In this document: piece by piece, positions 8,777 to 18,080 of the stretch
Position numbering within the stretch: position 1 is the first letter of the stretch
How the letters are laid out: each line of letters begins with the position of its first letter
NCBI RefSeq assembly: GCF_013416555.1
Contig: NZ_JACCFG010000001.1
Span: 992,001-1,056,000, forward strand
DNA length: 64,000 nt
Source: Sphingomonas sp. R-74633
Lineage (GTDB): Bacteria; Pseudomonadota; Alphaproteobacteria; Sphingomonadales; Sphingomonadaceae
Reading direction: 5' to 3'
The notes under the pieces: generated by a model
What the model saw: the letters and a program-made list of their open reading frames with translations, nothing else
Told to the model about the DNA's origin: nothing
The model's database searches: none
Program-made: the position numbers and the translations under genes

Positions 8777-10525
8777 ATGGAGCAGGTGACGCGGCCGCAA
8801 TGGGCATATCCGGCGGCGCAGCTTGGCTTGGCGGTGGCGCTGGCGCTGCTCGCACTGCCCTGGCTCACCGTGGCGGCGCCCGGCGGCGTTCCCGTGGCGA
8901 TGCCGGGCTATGGCTTCATCACCGGATCGGGCGACTTCAAGCCTTCGATGACCTTCGTGCTCGGCGAACTGGTGATCGTCGCCAGCCTGATCCTGAGCTT
9001 CGTGTGGAAGCGGCAGGGCGGCGCGAGCCTGATGGTCGGCGGCGCCGCGGTGGGCGGCGTGCTGCTGATCCTCGCGGTGCTGTTTGCTGCCTTCTCGCCG
9101 CCCAAGGCGCTGGCGACGAGCACGATCCAGCCCGCGATCGGATATTGGCTCGGGCTCCTCGCGCTCGCCGGCGCCTTCTTGGCCGGGCGCAAGGCCGCGC
9201 CGGCGGACTGGCGGGCCGACCTGCCCGACGGCGTGCGCCCCTATTTCGAGAATGCGCCGCTCGCGTCGTTCGCGCTCGGCCTCTCGTCGGGCTTCCCCTT
9301 CGCGATGATCGGCGCGACGCTGACCAGCCGGCTGAAGCAGGACGGGATCGACAAGGCGACGATCACTGCGTTTGCGCTCGCCATCCTCGTCTACAACCTC
9401 AAATTCCTCTGGGCCTGGATCATCGACGGCGTGAAGCTGCCGATCCTGGGGCGGCTGGGCCAGCGCGTCTCCTGGCTGATCGTCGCGGGCGTGCTGGTGG
9501 TCGCCGCGGTGGCCAATATGGCCTTCACCCAGGCGGACCCGAACAATATCTGGCCGATGGTCACCGCCGCGATCCTGGTCGGCCTGGCGGGCGCCACCTA
9601 TGACATCGTGATCGACGGCTACCGGATCGAGATCCTCGAGCCGCGCCAGCTCGGCTATGGCTCGGGCATGTCGCAATATGGCTGGCGGATCGGCTCCGCC
9701 GGCGCCGGCGCGGTCGCGCTGGTGCTCGCCGCGCGCTTCGGCTGGGAAGTCGCCTATCTCGCCTGTGCGCTGTTCGCGCTGCCCGCGATCCTTGCCGGCC
9801 TGATCCTCGGCGAGCCCGAGCGGCACCGCCCGCCCGCCGAGCGCAAGGGCATCGCCACCGTGCTCAAGTCGATCTGGGGGCCGTTCGTCGAGTTCTTCCA
9901 GCGTCAGGGCGCGGTAATCGTGCTGATCTTCATCCTGGTCCACAAGGTGGGCGACACGCTCGCGAACCTGACCTTCCGCCTGTTGTTCGACGATCTCGGC
10001 TTCACCAATGACGAGATCGCCTTTTACGACGTGGCGCTGGGCTTCTTCGCCTACATGATCGGCGTGTTCATCGGCGGCATGCTCTATGCGCGGATGGGGA
10101 TGAAGCGATCGGTGCTGCTCAGCCTGATCCTGATGGCGGTCTCCAATCTGAGCTTCGCGGCGCTGGCGGCGGCGGGCCATTCGAATATCGGCATGGCCGG
10201 GGCGATCGGCTTCGAGAACATCGCCAGCGGCTTCGGCGGAGTGGTCGTCATCGCCTATTTCTCGGCGCTCACCGATCTGCGCTTCACTGCCGCGCAATAT
10301 GCGCTGATCTCGGCGGGGGCGAGCATCCTCGGGCGGTTCCTCACCGGGACGACAGCGGGCTCGCTGATCGAAGCGATGGGTTATGTGAACTTCTACCTGC
10401 TCACCACGCTGATCGCGCTGCCGGGCGTGTTCATCTACTGGTGGATGATGCGCACCGGGCTGGTCGATCGTTCGATCGGCACGGCGGGTACAGAAGGCGA
10501 GGGCGGCGAAGAGGCCAAAGGCTGA
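8777..10525 (+). CDS. AmpG-like MFS transporter with extra N-terminal membrane segments
   Basis: 582 residues, all membrane-rich. From about residue 155 the sequence follows the AmpG/BT1 branch of the [15 protein letters not shown], an [22 protein letters not shown] loop, and [19 protein letters not shown] (helix 4-5). AmpG permeases import muropeptides during cell-wall recycling. Before this core there are about 150 residues with around four predicted helices, absent from E. coli AmpG. Muropeptide transport is possible but unproven. Divergent from the Rieske gene with 61 bases between starts, and overlaps the next gene as TGATG. Confidence 0.8.
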   Translation: MEQVTRPQWAYPAAQLGLAVALALLALPWLTVAAPGGVPVAMPGYGFITGSGDFKPSMTFVLGELVIVASLILSFVWKRQGGASLMVGGAAVGGVLLILAVLFAAFSPPKALATSTIQPAIGYWLGLLALAGAFLAGRKAAPADWRADLPDGVRPYFENAPLASFALGLSSGFPFAMIGATLTSRLKQDGIDKATITAFALAILVYNLKFLWAWIIDGVKLPILGRLGQRVSWLIVAGVLVVAAVANMAFTQADPNNIWPMVTAAILVGLAGATYDIVIDGYRIEILEPRQLGYGSGMSQYGWRIGSAGAGAVALVLAARFGWEVAYLACALFALPAILAGLILGEPERHRPPAERKGIATVLKSIWGPFVEFFQRQGAVIVLIFILVHKVGDTLANLTFRLLFDDLGFTNDEIAFYDVALGFFAYMIGVFIGGMLYARMGMKRSVLLSLILMAVSNLSFAALAAAGHSNIGMAGAIGFENIASGFGGVVVIAYFSALTDLRFTAAQYALISAGASILGRFLTGTTAGSLIEAMGYVNFYLLTTLIALPGVFIYWWMMRTGLVDRSIGTAGTEGEGGEEAKG

Positions 10526-11286
10526 TGCCCTATCTCCTGATCATCGCGCTGCAGGTGACCTGCATCGTCCATCTGATGCGGCGCGGCGGCAACCCGATGT
10601 GGCTGACTGCGTTGATCTTCCTGCCCGTGGTTAGCGCAGCCGCCTATTTCTTCGTCGAGATACTGCCGGGACTCGGCCAGAACCGCCACGTCCGCACGGC
10701 GCGGGCCAAGGCGGTGGCGGCGCTCGATCCCGAGCGCGAACTGCGCGCCGCGCGCGATGCGCTCGATCTGGCCGACACTGCCGCCAACCGCCAGCGGCTC
10801 GCCGATGCGCTGGCGGGCCTCGGCCGGCATGGCGAGGCGATCCCCTATTATCGTGAATCGATCCGGATGACCGCGGGCGACCCCGATATCCGCACCCAGG
10901 GCAAGCTTGCCGCCGCACTCTATGAGACCGGGCAGGGCGCCGAGGCGCTGGCGCTGCTCGACGCGATCCCCGACCCGCTCGGCCAGAGTGAGAAGGATCG
11001 CCAACAATTGCTGCGTGCCAAGCTGCTCGAGCATCTCGGGCGCAAGGATGAGGCGCTGGCGCTCTATGGCGATGTCGTCACGCGGATGCCCGGCGAAGAG
11101 GCGCGCTGCCGCTATGCCGCGCTACTGATGGCGCAGGGGTGGGACCGCAAGGCGCTGATCGTGCTCGAAGAGGTCGAGAGCCGGATGAAGCGGATGGACC
11201 GCCAGCAGCGCGCGGCGGAAGCCGATATGTATCGCTGGGCGACCGAAGCGCTGGCCTCGCTCCGGGCCAAGGGGATCGCGGCATGA
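10525..11286 (+). CDS. membrane-anchored tetratricopeptide-repeat protein
   Basis: 253 residues. Two hydrophobic N-terminal helices (about 1-16 and 26-48) anchor it in the inner membrane. The remainder is alpha-helical with TPR-like units, for example RLADALAGLGRHGEAIPYY, KLAAALYETGQGAEALALL and KLLEHLGRKDEALALY. TPR domains bind partner proteins. The start at 10525 overlaps the stop of the AmpG-like gene (TGATG), and its own stop overlaps the next start (ATGA), so all three genes appear translationally coupled. Specific role unknown. Confidence 0.8.
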   Translation: MPYLLIIALQVTCIVHLMRRGGNPMWLTALIFLPVVSAAAYFFVEILPGLGQNRHVRTARAKAVAALDPERELRAARDALDLADTAANRQRLADALAGLGRHGEAIPYYRESIRMTAGDPDIRTQGKLAAALYETGQGAEALALLDAIPDPLGQSEKDRQQLLRAKLLEHLGRKDEALALYGDVVTRMPGEEARCRYAALLMAQGWDRKALIVLEEVESRMKRMDRQQRAAEADMYRWATEALASLRAKGIAA

Positions 11287-11768
11287 AGCGCTGGATCCTC
11301 GCGCTGGTCGTGCTCGCGCTGCTCGCCGGCGGCGGCTGGGTATGGGGATCACCCAAATACACGCTGTGGCAGATGAAGCGGGCAGCCGAGGCGCGCGACG
11401 TCGATGCGCTGGCGCGCCATGTCGACTTCCAGGCGGTGCGCGACAGCGTGAAGGCGCAGCTTTCGGCGCGGATGCATGGCGAGGGCGGCGGCGTGCTGGG
11501 TGCGCTGGTGCGTGCCGGGATTGCCGATACGGTGGTCGACGCCGCGGTCTCGCCCGCCGGCATGCGCGTGATCTTCGCCGCCGCGCCGCTTGCCGAGACC
11601 GAGCGCCCCGGGACGATCAAGCTCAAGGCGAACGAGATGCGCTACCAGCGGACTGCACTGGACCGGTTCCACCTGATCCGCGGTGACGGGGCGGCGCTGG
11701 AATTCCGCCTGCAAGGCGCGAGCTGGAAGCTGGTCGACATCAAGCTCCCGCCCGACGCGCTTCCCTGA
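11283..11768 (+). CDS. DUF2939 family protein
   Basis: 161 residues with an N-terminal hydrophobic segment (3-22) that is a signal peptide or anchor. The segment SPKYTLWQMKRAAEARDVDA followed by LARHVDFQAVRDSVKAQL matches my memory of the DUF2939 pattern; the function of that family is unknown. The gene starts within the stop of the TPR gene (ATGA) and ends the three-gene run. Its stop is next to the stop of a convergent gene. Confidence 0.75.
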   Translation: MKRWILALVVLALLAGGGWVWGSPKYTLWQMKRAAEARDVDALARHVDFQAVRDSVKAQLSARMHGEGGGVLGALVRAGIADTVVDAAVSPAGMRVIFAAAPLAETERPGTIKLKANEMRYQRTALDRFHLIRGDGAALEFRLQGASWKLVDIKLPPDALP

Positions 11769-12194
11769 TCACTGGTCGAGCGCCAGGCCCATATCGGCAA
11801 AGCTGTTGGCGAGCGCATGGGCGGTGATCAGCACGCCGGTGGCGTCGCGCACGCCGAGCATGTCGGCCAGTAGCACCGCCGAAGTCTGGGGCTGGGTGCG
11901 CACCCGGCTGAGTATCTGGAGCAGGGCAGCCTCCGCTCCGGTCATCCGCGCGCAGCACCAGGGCGCGATCTGGATCGGCCCGGCGGAGAGCGCCGACAGC
12001 TCCTGCATCATCGCGCGCAGCAGCACGAGCGGGCGCTGGAAGCCCTTGCCGAACGCCGTGACAAAGGCGTGCGCGGTACAGGCGTCGTGAATGCCGTGCG
12101 CGCCCATCTGGCGGACACCGAACAGGAGCAGCCGCGCACCGGGATCCTCGGGCTGGAGCTCGGGCAGGGCAGTAAGCGTGGCACTGACGGTCAT
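11769..12194 (-). CDS. conserved hypothetical protein (possibly DUF6628)
   Basis: 141 residues from the ATG at 12194 (a longer frame to 12254 adds an unlikely N-terminus). The soluble, helix-rich protein includes RLLLFGVRQMGAHGIHDACTA and PIQIAPWCCARMTGAEAALL. It resembles a small sphingomonad family that I recall as DUF6628, with low certainty. The two adjacent Cys and the early Cys could bind metal, but there is no clear motif. It stands alone between the DUF2939 gene (convergent) and folC. Confidence 0.65.
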   Translation of the reverse strand: MTVSATLTALPELQPEDPGARLLLFGVRQMGAHGIHDACTAHAFVTAFGKGFQRPLVLLRAMMQELSALSAGPIQIAPWCCARMTGAEAALLQILSRVRTQPQTSAVLLADMLGVRDATGVLITAHALANSFADMGLALDQ

Positions 12195-12318
12195 GGTGAC
12201 TCCGATCGCTGTGATCGGAAATCTTGCGTATGTGCAATTAATAGTCAATCGCAATAACGGCGTGCGTGCGGGGCGATTGGTCGCAGATTAGGCACGGCTT
12301 CGCGGAGCATCGCCTACC

Positions 12319-12343
12319 ATTCCCCTTCCTTCCAAGGAGGGGA
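12319..12343. repeat. GC-rich hairpin in the folC 3' flank
   Basis: CCCC-T-TCCTT, two bases, then AAGGA-GGGG forms an imperfect palindrome just beyond the folC stop. It resembles the CCCTCTCCC-type palindromes found elsewhere in the window. It may serve as a terminator stem for folC, though no T-run follows in the folC direction. The rest of the 12195-12350 gap shows nothing else clear. Confidence 0.4.
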
Positions 12344-12350
12344 GATAGGG

Positions 12351-13658
12351 TCAGACCGGCAATTCCCCATTCGCCTCGAGGACCGTGCCCGCGAGGTACA
12401 GCGAGCCCAGCACCAGCACCACCGGTGCGCCGCCTTCGCGAGCGATCGCGGTCAGCGCGCGGGGCACGTCGGGTGCCACCGAAGCGCGCGGGATGCCGAG
12501 CATCTGCGCTACTTCGGCGAGCTGCGACGGCGTGTGATGCTCATGCCCCGGCACCGGCACCGCGTGGAGACCCGCAGCGAGGGGCGCAAACGACGCGAGC
12601 AGGCCCTGCGCATCCTTGTTGGCGAGCATGCCGAGGACGAGCTGCACCGGGCGGCCCTGCGCGACCTGGGCGAGCGTGGCGCTCACTGCGGCGGCCGCGG
12701 CCTCATTATGCCCACCGTCGAGCCACAGCTCGCTGCCCGGCGGCAGGAGGTGGAGCAGCGGCCCGTCGCCCAGCTTCTGCATCCGGGCGGGCCAGCGGGC
12801 GTTGCGAGCGGCGGCGGCAAGCGCGGCGTCGGGCACGACCAGCGCCTGTTGGTGGCGCAGCATAGCCATGGCGAGCGCGAGGTTCGAGGGCTGGTGCGGG
12901 CCGGCCAGTGCGGGGAGAGGTGTCGCCACCTCGCCGCGCGCATCGCGATAATGGAGCCGGTCGCCGCGCACCTCGAAGTCCCAGGCACGCCCTTGCGCGA
13001 ACACCGGGGCACCGGCAGCGGCGACGATCTCGGCGATGTGCGGGGCGTAGCGCATCGTCACCAGCGGCACGCCCGGCTTGGCGATACCGGCCTTCTCGGC
13101 GGCGATCTGCTCAAGCGTGTCGCCAAGGAAGAACTGGTGATCGATGCCGAGCTGGGCGATGCCGGTCACTGCCGGCTTGTCGATCACATTGGTCGCATCG
13201 AGCCGCCCGCCCAGGCCGACCTCGAGGATCAGTGCATCCGCCGGCACCCGGGCGAAGGCAAGCATTGCGGCGGCAGTCGTCACTTCAAAGAAGCTGGCGC
13301 CGATATCGCCGCCGGCGTCGAGCACCTCTTCGAGCAGCGGCGCGAGGATCGCATCGGCGATCAACTCGCCCGACAGGCGGATACGCTCGTTGAAGCGAAC
13401 GAGGTGCGGACTCGAATAGACATGCGTCCGCATGCCCGAGGCTTCGATCGCCGCGCGCAAAAAGGCGCAGGTCGAGCCCTTGCCGTTGGTGCCGGCGACA
13501 TGGAGCACCGGTGGCAACGCGAGCTGCGGACTGCCGACACGCTCAAGCAGGCGGGTGATGCGCTCGAGCCCGAGGATGTCGGCACCCGGCGAGAGCGCAG
13601 TCAGCCGGTCGAGCTGGCGCTGGACATGCGGATCGGAGGAGGAGGCGTGGTCGGCCAT
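12351..13658 (-). CDS. folC: bifunctional dihydrofolate synthase / folylpolyglutamate synthase
   Basis: 435 residues, standard for FolC, which adds glutamate to dihydropteroate and extends polyglutamate tails on folates with ATP. The ATP P-loop is HVAGTNGKGSTCAF (53-66). SSPHLVRFNERIRLSGELI is the conserved folate-binding region, EVGLGGRLDATN follows, and the C-terminal domain holds WLDGGHNEAAAAA. It lies downstream of accD on the same strand, separated by a palindromic element, in the order accD-folC common in Proteobacteria. Confidence 0.95.
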   Translation of the reverse strand: MADHASSSDPHVQRQLDRLTALSPGADILGLERITRLLERVGSPQLALPPVLHVAGTNGKGSTCAFLRAAIEASGMRTHVYSSPHLVRFNERIRLSGELIADAILAPLLEEVLDAGGDIGASFFEVTTAAAMLAFARVPADALILEVGLGGRLDATNVIDKPAVTGIAQLGIDHQFFLGDTLEQIAAEKAGIAKPGVPLVTMRYAPHIAEIVAAAGAPVFAQGRAWDFEVRGDRLHYRDARGEVATPLPALAGPHQPSNLALAMAMLRHQQALVVPDAALAAAARNARWPARMQKLGDGPLLHLLPPGSELWLDGGHNEAAAAAVSATLAQVAQGRPVQLVLGMLANKDAQGLLASFAPLAAGLHAVPVPGHEHHTPSQLAEVAQMLGIPRASVAPDVPRALTAIAREGGAPVVLVLGSLYLAGTVLEANGELPV

Positions 13659-13667
13659 AAACTAAAG

Positions 13668-13763
13668 CCCTCTCCCCTTTGGGGAGAGGGTTGGGAGAGG
13701 GGCAGTGAGGAGAGCGTCAGGCAATTGCCCCTCTCCCCGGCCCTCTCCCCGGAGGGGAGAGGG
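13668..13763. repeat. composite palindromic element, family B (CCCTCTCCCC type)
   Basis: Two near-identical hairpins, at 13668-13690 (CCCTCTCC...GGAGAGGG) and 13741-13763 (CCCTCTCC...GGAGAGGG), flank a core in which GAGAGGGGCA is answered by TGCCCCTCTC. The unit fills the accD-folC gap. A related element sits at 63505-63634. It looks like a REP/BIME or MITE-type repeat rather than gene-specific regulation. Confidence 0.8.
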
Positions 13764-13771
13764 AGAAGCGC

Positions 13772-14626
13772 TCACGCCGCCTTCTTCCCCTCGCAGAGCA
13801 GCCCGATCAGCTGGCCCAGCGTCTCGCGCAATTCCTTGCGGTGGGTGACCATGTCGATCAGGCCGTGCTCGCGATAATATTCCGAGGTCTGGAAATCGTC
13901 GGGCAGCTTCTCGCGGATCGTGTTCTCGATCACGCGGCGGCCGGTGAAGGCGAGCGTGGCGCGCGGCTCGGCGATCTGGACGTCGCCCAGCATCGCATAG
14001 GCCGCCATCACGCCGCCCGAGGTCGGGTCGGTCAGCACGACGATATAGGGCAGGCCGGCATCGTGGAGCATCTCGATCGCCACGGTGGTGCGCGGCATCT
14101 GCATCAGGCTGAGGATGCCCTCCTGCATGCGCGCGCCGCCCGATGCGGTGAAGGCGATATAGGGCGCGCGCGCGGCGATCGCCGCCTCGACACCCTGGAT
14201 GAACGCCTCGCCTACGGCCTGGCCCATCGATCCGCCCATGAAGGCGAAGTCCTGCACGCCGATCACCGCCTTGCGGCCAAGGATCGTACCCGAGGCATTG
14301 ATGAACGCGTCGGGCTCGCCGGTCGCGGCGCGCGCAGCCTTCAGGCGCGCCGGATAGGGCTTCTGATCGCGGAACTTGAGCGGGTCCTCAGCCACTTTCG
14401 GGGTGGCGAGCACAGTGTAGCTGCCCTCGTCGAACAGATATTGGAAGCGCTCGGCCGGACCGATGCGATCATGATGATCGCAATGCGGGCAGACATGCTG
14501 GTTGGCCTCCAGCTCCTTCACGAACGTCATCTGCCCGCATCCCTTGCACTTGTGCCAGAGATTGTCGGGAGTCTCCTTCTTCGGCGTGAAGGCCAGGACG
14601 TTGCGGACGCGATCGATCCAGCTCAT
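13772..14626 (-). CDS. accD: acetyl-CoA carboxylase carboxyltransferase, beta subunit
   Basis: 284 residues. With AccA it transfers carboxyl from biotin-BCCP to acetyl-CoA, giving malonyl-CoA for fatty-acid synthesis. The N-terminal zinc ribbon has C27, C30, C46 and C49 (CKGC and CPHC). The carboxyltransferase core includes [28 protein letters not shown] and [18 protein letters not shown]. The start overlaps the trpA stop (ATGA), so fatty-acid and tryptophan genes share a transcript, as in many Alphaproteobacteria. Confidence 0.96.
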   Translation of the reverse strand: MSWIDRVRNVLAFTPKKETPDNLWHKCKGCGQMTFVKELEANQHVCPHCDHHDRIGPAERFQYLFDEGSYTVLATPKVAEDPLKFRDQKPYPARLKAARAATGEPDAFINASGTILGRKAVIGVQDFAFMGGSMGQAVGEAFIQGVEAAIAARAPYIAFTASGGARMQEGILSLMQMPRTTVAIEMLHDAGLPYIVVLTDPTSGGVMAAYAMLGDVQIAEPRATLAFTGRRVIENTIREKLPDDFQTSEYYREHGLIDMVTHRKELRETLGQLIGLLCEGKKAA

Positions 14627-15411
14627 GCGACTTCCTTGCGTGCGGCGCAGATCGCCGTCTTGAGGGAATGGATATAGGCGCGGACGTGTTCCGGCGCATC
14701 CACTCCGTGTTTTCCAACGAGTTCAACGATCGCCGAGCCGACGACGACGCCGTCCGCCACCCGCGCGATCGCCTCGGCCTGCGTGGGCGTGCGGACGCCG
14801 AAGCCGACTGCGACGGGCAGGTCTGTCGCGGCCTTGAGCCGCGCCACGGCGTCCTCGATCGAGGCCTGGGCCGCCTGCTGCAGCCCGGTAATCCCGGCAA
14901 CCGAGACGTAATAGAGGAAGCCCGAAGCGCCCGCGATCACCGCCGGCAGGCGCGCGGCATCGGTGGTCGGGGTGGCGAGGCGGATCACGTCGATGCCGTT
15001 CGCGGTGAAGGGTGCGACTTCCTCGGCCTCCTCGGGCGGGATGTCGACGATGATCACGCCGTCGGCGCCGGCCTTGGCAGCACGGGCTGCGAAATCGGCG
15101 GGGGTGGGCCGGGTCATCGTGTTGGCATAGCCCATCAGCACCAGCGGCACGTCGGGGTGACGCGTGCGGAAGCCGGCGACGATCGCGAGCACATCGGCGG
15201 TGCGCGTACCCTTACCGAGCGCGCGCAGGTTCGCGGCCTGGATTGCCGGGCCATCGGCCATCGGATCGGTGAACGGCATGCCGAGCTCGATCACATCGGC
15301 ACCACCGGCGACCAGCGCGTCGAGGTTCGCGGCGGTGTCGCCGTCGCCCGCGGTAATGAAGGTGACGAGCGCGGCACGGTCGGCCGGGAAGGCGGCGGAG
15401 AGGCGGCTCAT
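14623..15411 (-). CDS. trpA: tryptophan synthase alpha chain
   Basis: 262 residues from the ATG at 15411. The alpha subunit cleaves indole-3-glycerol phosphate to indole and glyceraldehyde 3-phosphate and passes indole to TrpB. The catalytic Glu42 lies in [16 protein letters not shown], with Asp53 in the same motif. [13 protein letters not shown] and [13 protein letters not shown] are the phosphate-binding loops. A longer frame to 15636 was rejected because the upstream part reads antisense into the micro-ORF and trpB. Its start overlaps the micro-ORF stop by one base, and its stop overlaps the accD start. Confidence 0.96.
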   Translation of the reverse strand: MSRLSAAFPADRAALVTFITAGDGDTAANLDALVAGGADVIELGMPFTDPMADGPAIQAANLRALGKGTRTADVLAIVAGFRTRHPDVPLVLMGYANTMTRPTPADFAARAAKAGADGVIIVDIPPEEAEEVAPFTANGIDVIRLATPTTDAARLPAVIAGASGFLYYVSVAGITGLQQAAQASIEDAVARLKAATDLPVAVGFGVRTPTQAEAIARVADGVVVGSAIVELVGKHGVDAPEHVRAYIHSLKTAICAARKEVA

Positions 15412-15575
15412 CACTTGGTATCCACGAGACGGGAGGCGCCGATCACGATGGCGAGCGTCGCGATCGTCTCCATCGCCCCGCGGCCAATCGCGCCATGCAG
15501 GGCGAAGGTGATGGCCGCACCGGCGGCGAACGCGACCAATGCGCTGGTGATGGCCTGGACGAAATTCAGCTTCAC
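15411..15575 (-). CDS. 54-codon membrane micro-ORF coupled between trpB and trpA
   Basis: GTG at 15575 overlaps the trpB stop (GTGA), and the TGA overlaps the trpA ATG (TGATG), so it exactly fills the gap between the two genes. The 54-residue product has two hydrophobic stretches (about 4-25 and 35-47) separated by [11 protein letters not shown], suggesting a two-helix membrane hairpin. Not recognised. Perfect fit with start and stop overlaps on both sides is strong evidence for translation. It could instead act only as a translational coupler between trpB and trpA. Confidence 0.65.
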   Translation of the reverse strand: MKLNFVQAITSALVAFAAGAAITFALHGAIGRGAMETIATLAIVIGASRLVDTK

Positions 15576-16813
15576 AGGTCAAACCCCAGCGAGTCCGCCA
15601 CCGTGAATATGTCCTTGTCGCCACGCCCAGAGACATTGACCACGATGATCTGATCCTCGCCCATTTCCCGGGCCTTGGACTCCAAAGCTGCGAGTGCGTG
15701 CGAGCTTTCGAGCGCCGGGATGATCCCTTCGAGCTTGCAGCAGAGCTGGAACGCGTCGAGCGCCTGCTGGTCAGTCACCGGCAGATAATCGACCCGCCCG
15801 CTCTCGTGCAGCCAGCTATGCTCGGGGCCGATGCCCGGATAGTCGAGGCCCGCCGAGATCGAGTGCGCCTCGGTGATCTGGCCGTCTTCGTCCTGGAGCA
15901 GATAGGTGCGGTTGCCGTGGAGGATGCCCGGCGCGCCACCAGTCAGGCTCGCTGCATGCTGACCGCTCTCGATGCCGTGCCCCGCCGCCTCGACGCCGAT
16001 CATCGCCACGTCGGCATCGTCGAGGAAGGGGTGGAACAGCCCGATCGCGTTCGATCCGCCGCCCACCGCCGCGATCAGCAGGTCGGGCAGGCGCCCCTCG
16101 GCCTTCTGGATCTGTTCGCGGGTTTCGGTGCCGATCACGCTCTGGAAGTCGCGGACCAGCTCGGGATAGGGGTGCGGGCCGGCTGCGGTGCCGATGATGT
16201 AGAAAGTGTCGTGGACGTTGGCGACCCAGTCGCGCAGCGCCTCGTTCATCGCGTCCTTGAGCGTCTCCGCGCCGCTGGTGACCGGAGTCACCTCGGCGCC
16301 AAGCAGCTTCATGCGGAAGACATTGGGCTTCTGGCGCTCGACATCCTTGGCGCCCATGAAGATCATGCAGGGCAGGCCGAAACGCGCCGCAACCGTCGCG
16401 GTGGCGACGCCGTGCTGGCCGGCGCCCGTCTCGGCGATGATCCGCGTCTTGCCCATGCGGCGGGCGAGCAGGATCTGCCCGATGCAATTGTTGATCTTGT
16501 GCGCACCGGTGTGGTTCAGCTCTTCGCGCTTGAAATAGATCTTCGCGCCCATGCCGGCAGGAGCGCCCTCGCGGTAATGCTCGGTCAGCCGCTCGGCATA
16601 ATAGAGCGGGCTCGGGCGACCGACATAATGCTCCATCAGATCGTCGAACTCGGCCTGGAAGGCGGGGTCCGCCTTGGCCGCGCGATATTCGCGCTCGAGG
16701 TCGAGGATCAACGGCATCAGCGTTTCGGCGACGAAGCGGCCGCCGAACTGGCCGAAATGGCCGCTCTCGTCGGGCAGATTGCGCAGGGAGTTGGGCGTGG
16801 CAGTGTCGGTCAT
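15572..16813 (-). CDS. trpB: tryptophan synthase beta chain
   Basis: 413 residues from the ATG at 16813, preceded by GAGA; an in-frame ATG four codons earlier (16825) is the alternative. TrpB condenses indole with L-serine on pyridoxal phosphate. The PLP lysine is K106 in [31 protein letters not shown], the glycine-rich phosphate loop [14 protein letters not shown] and the late SGRGDKD segment are all present. Pathway neighbours trpF (upstream) and trpA (downstream, after a micro-ORF) lie on the same strand. Confidence 0.97.
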   Translation of the reverse strand: MTDTATPNSLRNLPDESGHFGQFGGRFVAETLMPLILDLEREYRAAKADPAFQAEFDDLMEHYVGRPSPLYYAERLTEHYREGAPAGMGAKIYFKREELNHTGAHKINNCIGQILLARRMGKTRIIAETGAGQHGVATATVAARFGLPCMIFMGAKDVERQKPNVFRMKLLGAEVTPVTSGAETLKDAMNEALRDWVANVHDTFYIIGTAAGPHPYPELVRDFQSVIGTETREQIQKAEGRLPDLLIAAVGGGSNAIGLFHPFLDDADVAMIGVEAAGHGIESGQHAASLTGGAPGILHGNRTYLLQDEDGQITEAHSISAGLDYPGIGPEHSWLHESGRVDYLPVTDQQALDAFQLCCKLEGIIPALESSHALAALESKAREMGEDQIIVVNVSGRGDKDIFTVADSLGFDL

Positions 16814-16900
16814 TGCGTCTCTCATGGGTTCGATTGGCGGGCGCTGGCTGGGGAGCGAGCGATCAACGCCATCGAAAACCGATGCGGACAGGGCAGGGCC

Positions 16901-17530
16901 TCAACATTGCGCCACCGCTTGGAGGAATGCGGCGATCTTGGCAACATCCTTGACGCCCGGCGCGCGCTCCACGCCCGACGAGATGTCGACCAGCCTGGCG
17001 CCGGTGATGCCCACCGCCTCGCGGACATTGCCGGCGTCGAGCCCGCCGGACAATGCCCAGGGCAGCGGCTGGGGAATGTTCTCGAGCAACTTCCAGTCGA
17101 AGCGCAGGCCCATGCCACCGGGCAGCGCGGCGCTGTCGGGGGTCTTGGCGTCATAGAGGATACGGTCAGCCGCGCCGTGATAGGCCGCCGCCTGGGCGAC
17201 ATCGGCGCGGGTCTTCACTGCCACCGCCGCCCAGACCGGAACGCGCGCGCGGATCGCGGCGGCACGCTCGGGCGCGGTCTTGTGGAGCTGCGCCGCCTGG
17301 ATGCCGGTCGCCAGCGCCGCGCTGAGCAGCGCGTCGTCGGGATCGACGAACACGCCCACCGTCCCGACATGCGCCGGCACCCGTTGGATGAGCGCGCGCG
17401 CCTGGTCGAAATCGACGTTGCGCGGCGAGGGTGCGAAGAACACGAAGCCGACATGGCTCGCCCCGCCGGCAATCGCGGCATCGAGCGTCTCGGGCGTCGA
17501 AAGGCCGCAAATCTTGGCGGTGACGGGCAT
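16901..17530 (-). CDS. trpF: phosphoribosylanthranilate isomerase
   Basis: 209 residues from the ATG at 17530. Catalyses the Amadori rearrangement of phosphoribosylanthranilate in tryptophan synthesis. The general base Cys8 is in AKICGLSTPETLDAA, SHVGFVFFAPSPRNV follows, VGVFVDPDD is strand 3, and the phosphate site is WALSGGLDAGNV with DISSGVERAPGVKD near the end, carrying the usual SSGVE motif. 87 bases separate it from trpB. The start overlaps the stop of an upstream GNAT gene (TGATG). Confidence 0.95.
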   Translation of the reverse strand: MPVTAKICGLSTPETLDAAIAGGASHVGFVFFAPSPRNVDFDQARALIQRVPAHVGTVGVFVDPDDALLSAALATGIQAAQLHKTAPERAAAIRARVPVWAAVAVKTRADVAQAAAYHGAADRILYDAKTPDSAALPGGMGLRFDWKLLENIPQPLPWALSGGLDAGNVREAVGITGARLVDISSGVERAPGVKDVAKIAAFLQAVAQC

Positions 17531-18042
17531 CAGAGCGGCTTGACCAGCACGTCCATGAGCAGCGGCGGGTCGAGCGCGATCGGGAAATCGCGCTTCTCGC
17601 CCGAAACGGCATAGCCACGGCGCTCGTAAAAGGCGATCAGCTCGCGGCGGCGATCGATCACCGTCATCTCCATCGCGTTCGCGCCGAAGGTATCGCGCGC
17701 GCAATCCTCCGCAGCAGTGACGAGGCGCTTGCCGAGCCCCGCGTCCTGCAGCCCTGGATTGACGCAGAGCAGCCCGAGATAGGCAAGCCCGTCACCCTTG
17801 CTGATCACCTGCACGCAGCCGATCGGGCCGTTCTCGCCGATCGCGACGAGCAGGCGCTGGGCGGGATCGTCGACGATCGCAGTGAGGGTCGTAAGATCGG
17901 TGCGGGTGCCCTCGATGATCAGGTCCGCCTCATGCGTCCAGCCGGCGCGCGCGGTTTCGCCGCGATAGGCGCGCTCGATCACCGGGTGGAGCGCGGGCAG
18001 GTCATCGCGCGTGGCGGGACGGATCGTGATCGTTTCGGGCAT
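17530..18042 (-). CDS. GNAT family N-acetyltransferase
   Basis: 170 residues from the ATG at 18042. The fold is recognisable from MPETITIRPATRDDLPALHP at the start, the strand-4 region CVQVISKGDGLAYLGLLCVNP, and the acetyl-CoA loop LQDAGLGKRLV, followed by ELIAFYERRGYAVSGEK. GNAT enzymes acetylate amines, but the substrate cannot be told. Its stop overlaps the trpF start by one base, so trpF may depend on its translation. It is upstream of trpF where pyrF is often found in relatives. Confidence 0.85.
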   Translation of the reverse strand: MPETITIRPATRDDLPALHPVIERAYRGETARAGWTHEADLIIEGTRTDLTTLTAIVDDPAQRLLVAIGENGPIGCVQVISKGDGLAYLGLLCVNPGLQDAGLGKRLVTAAEDCARDTFGANAMEMTVIDRRRELIAFYERRGYAVSGEKRDFPIALDPPLLMDVLVKPL

Positions 18043-18080
18043 GGCGCTCCTCTCGGACGCTATGTCCGCTTTGGCAAGCC

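Noticed and set aside
8504..10297. Minus-strand frame antisense to the AmpG-like gene, continuing into the Rieske gene region
   Set aside because: Composition is Arg/His/Gln-rich with no fold; the real Rieske gene is in another frame and starts at 8715.
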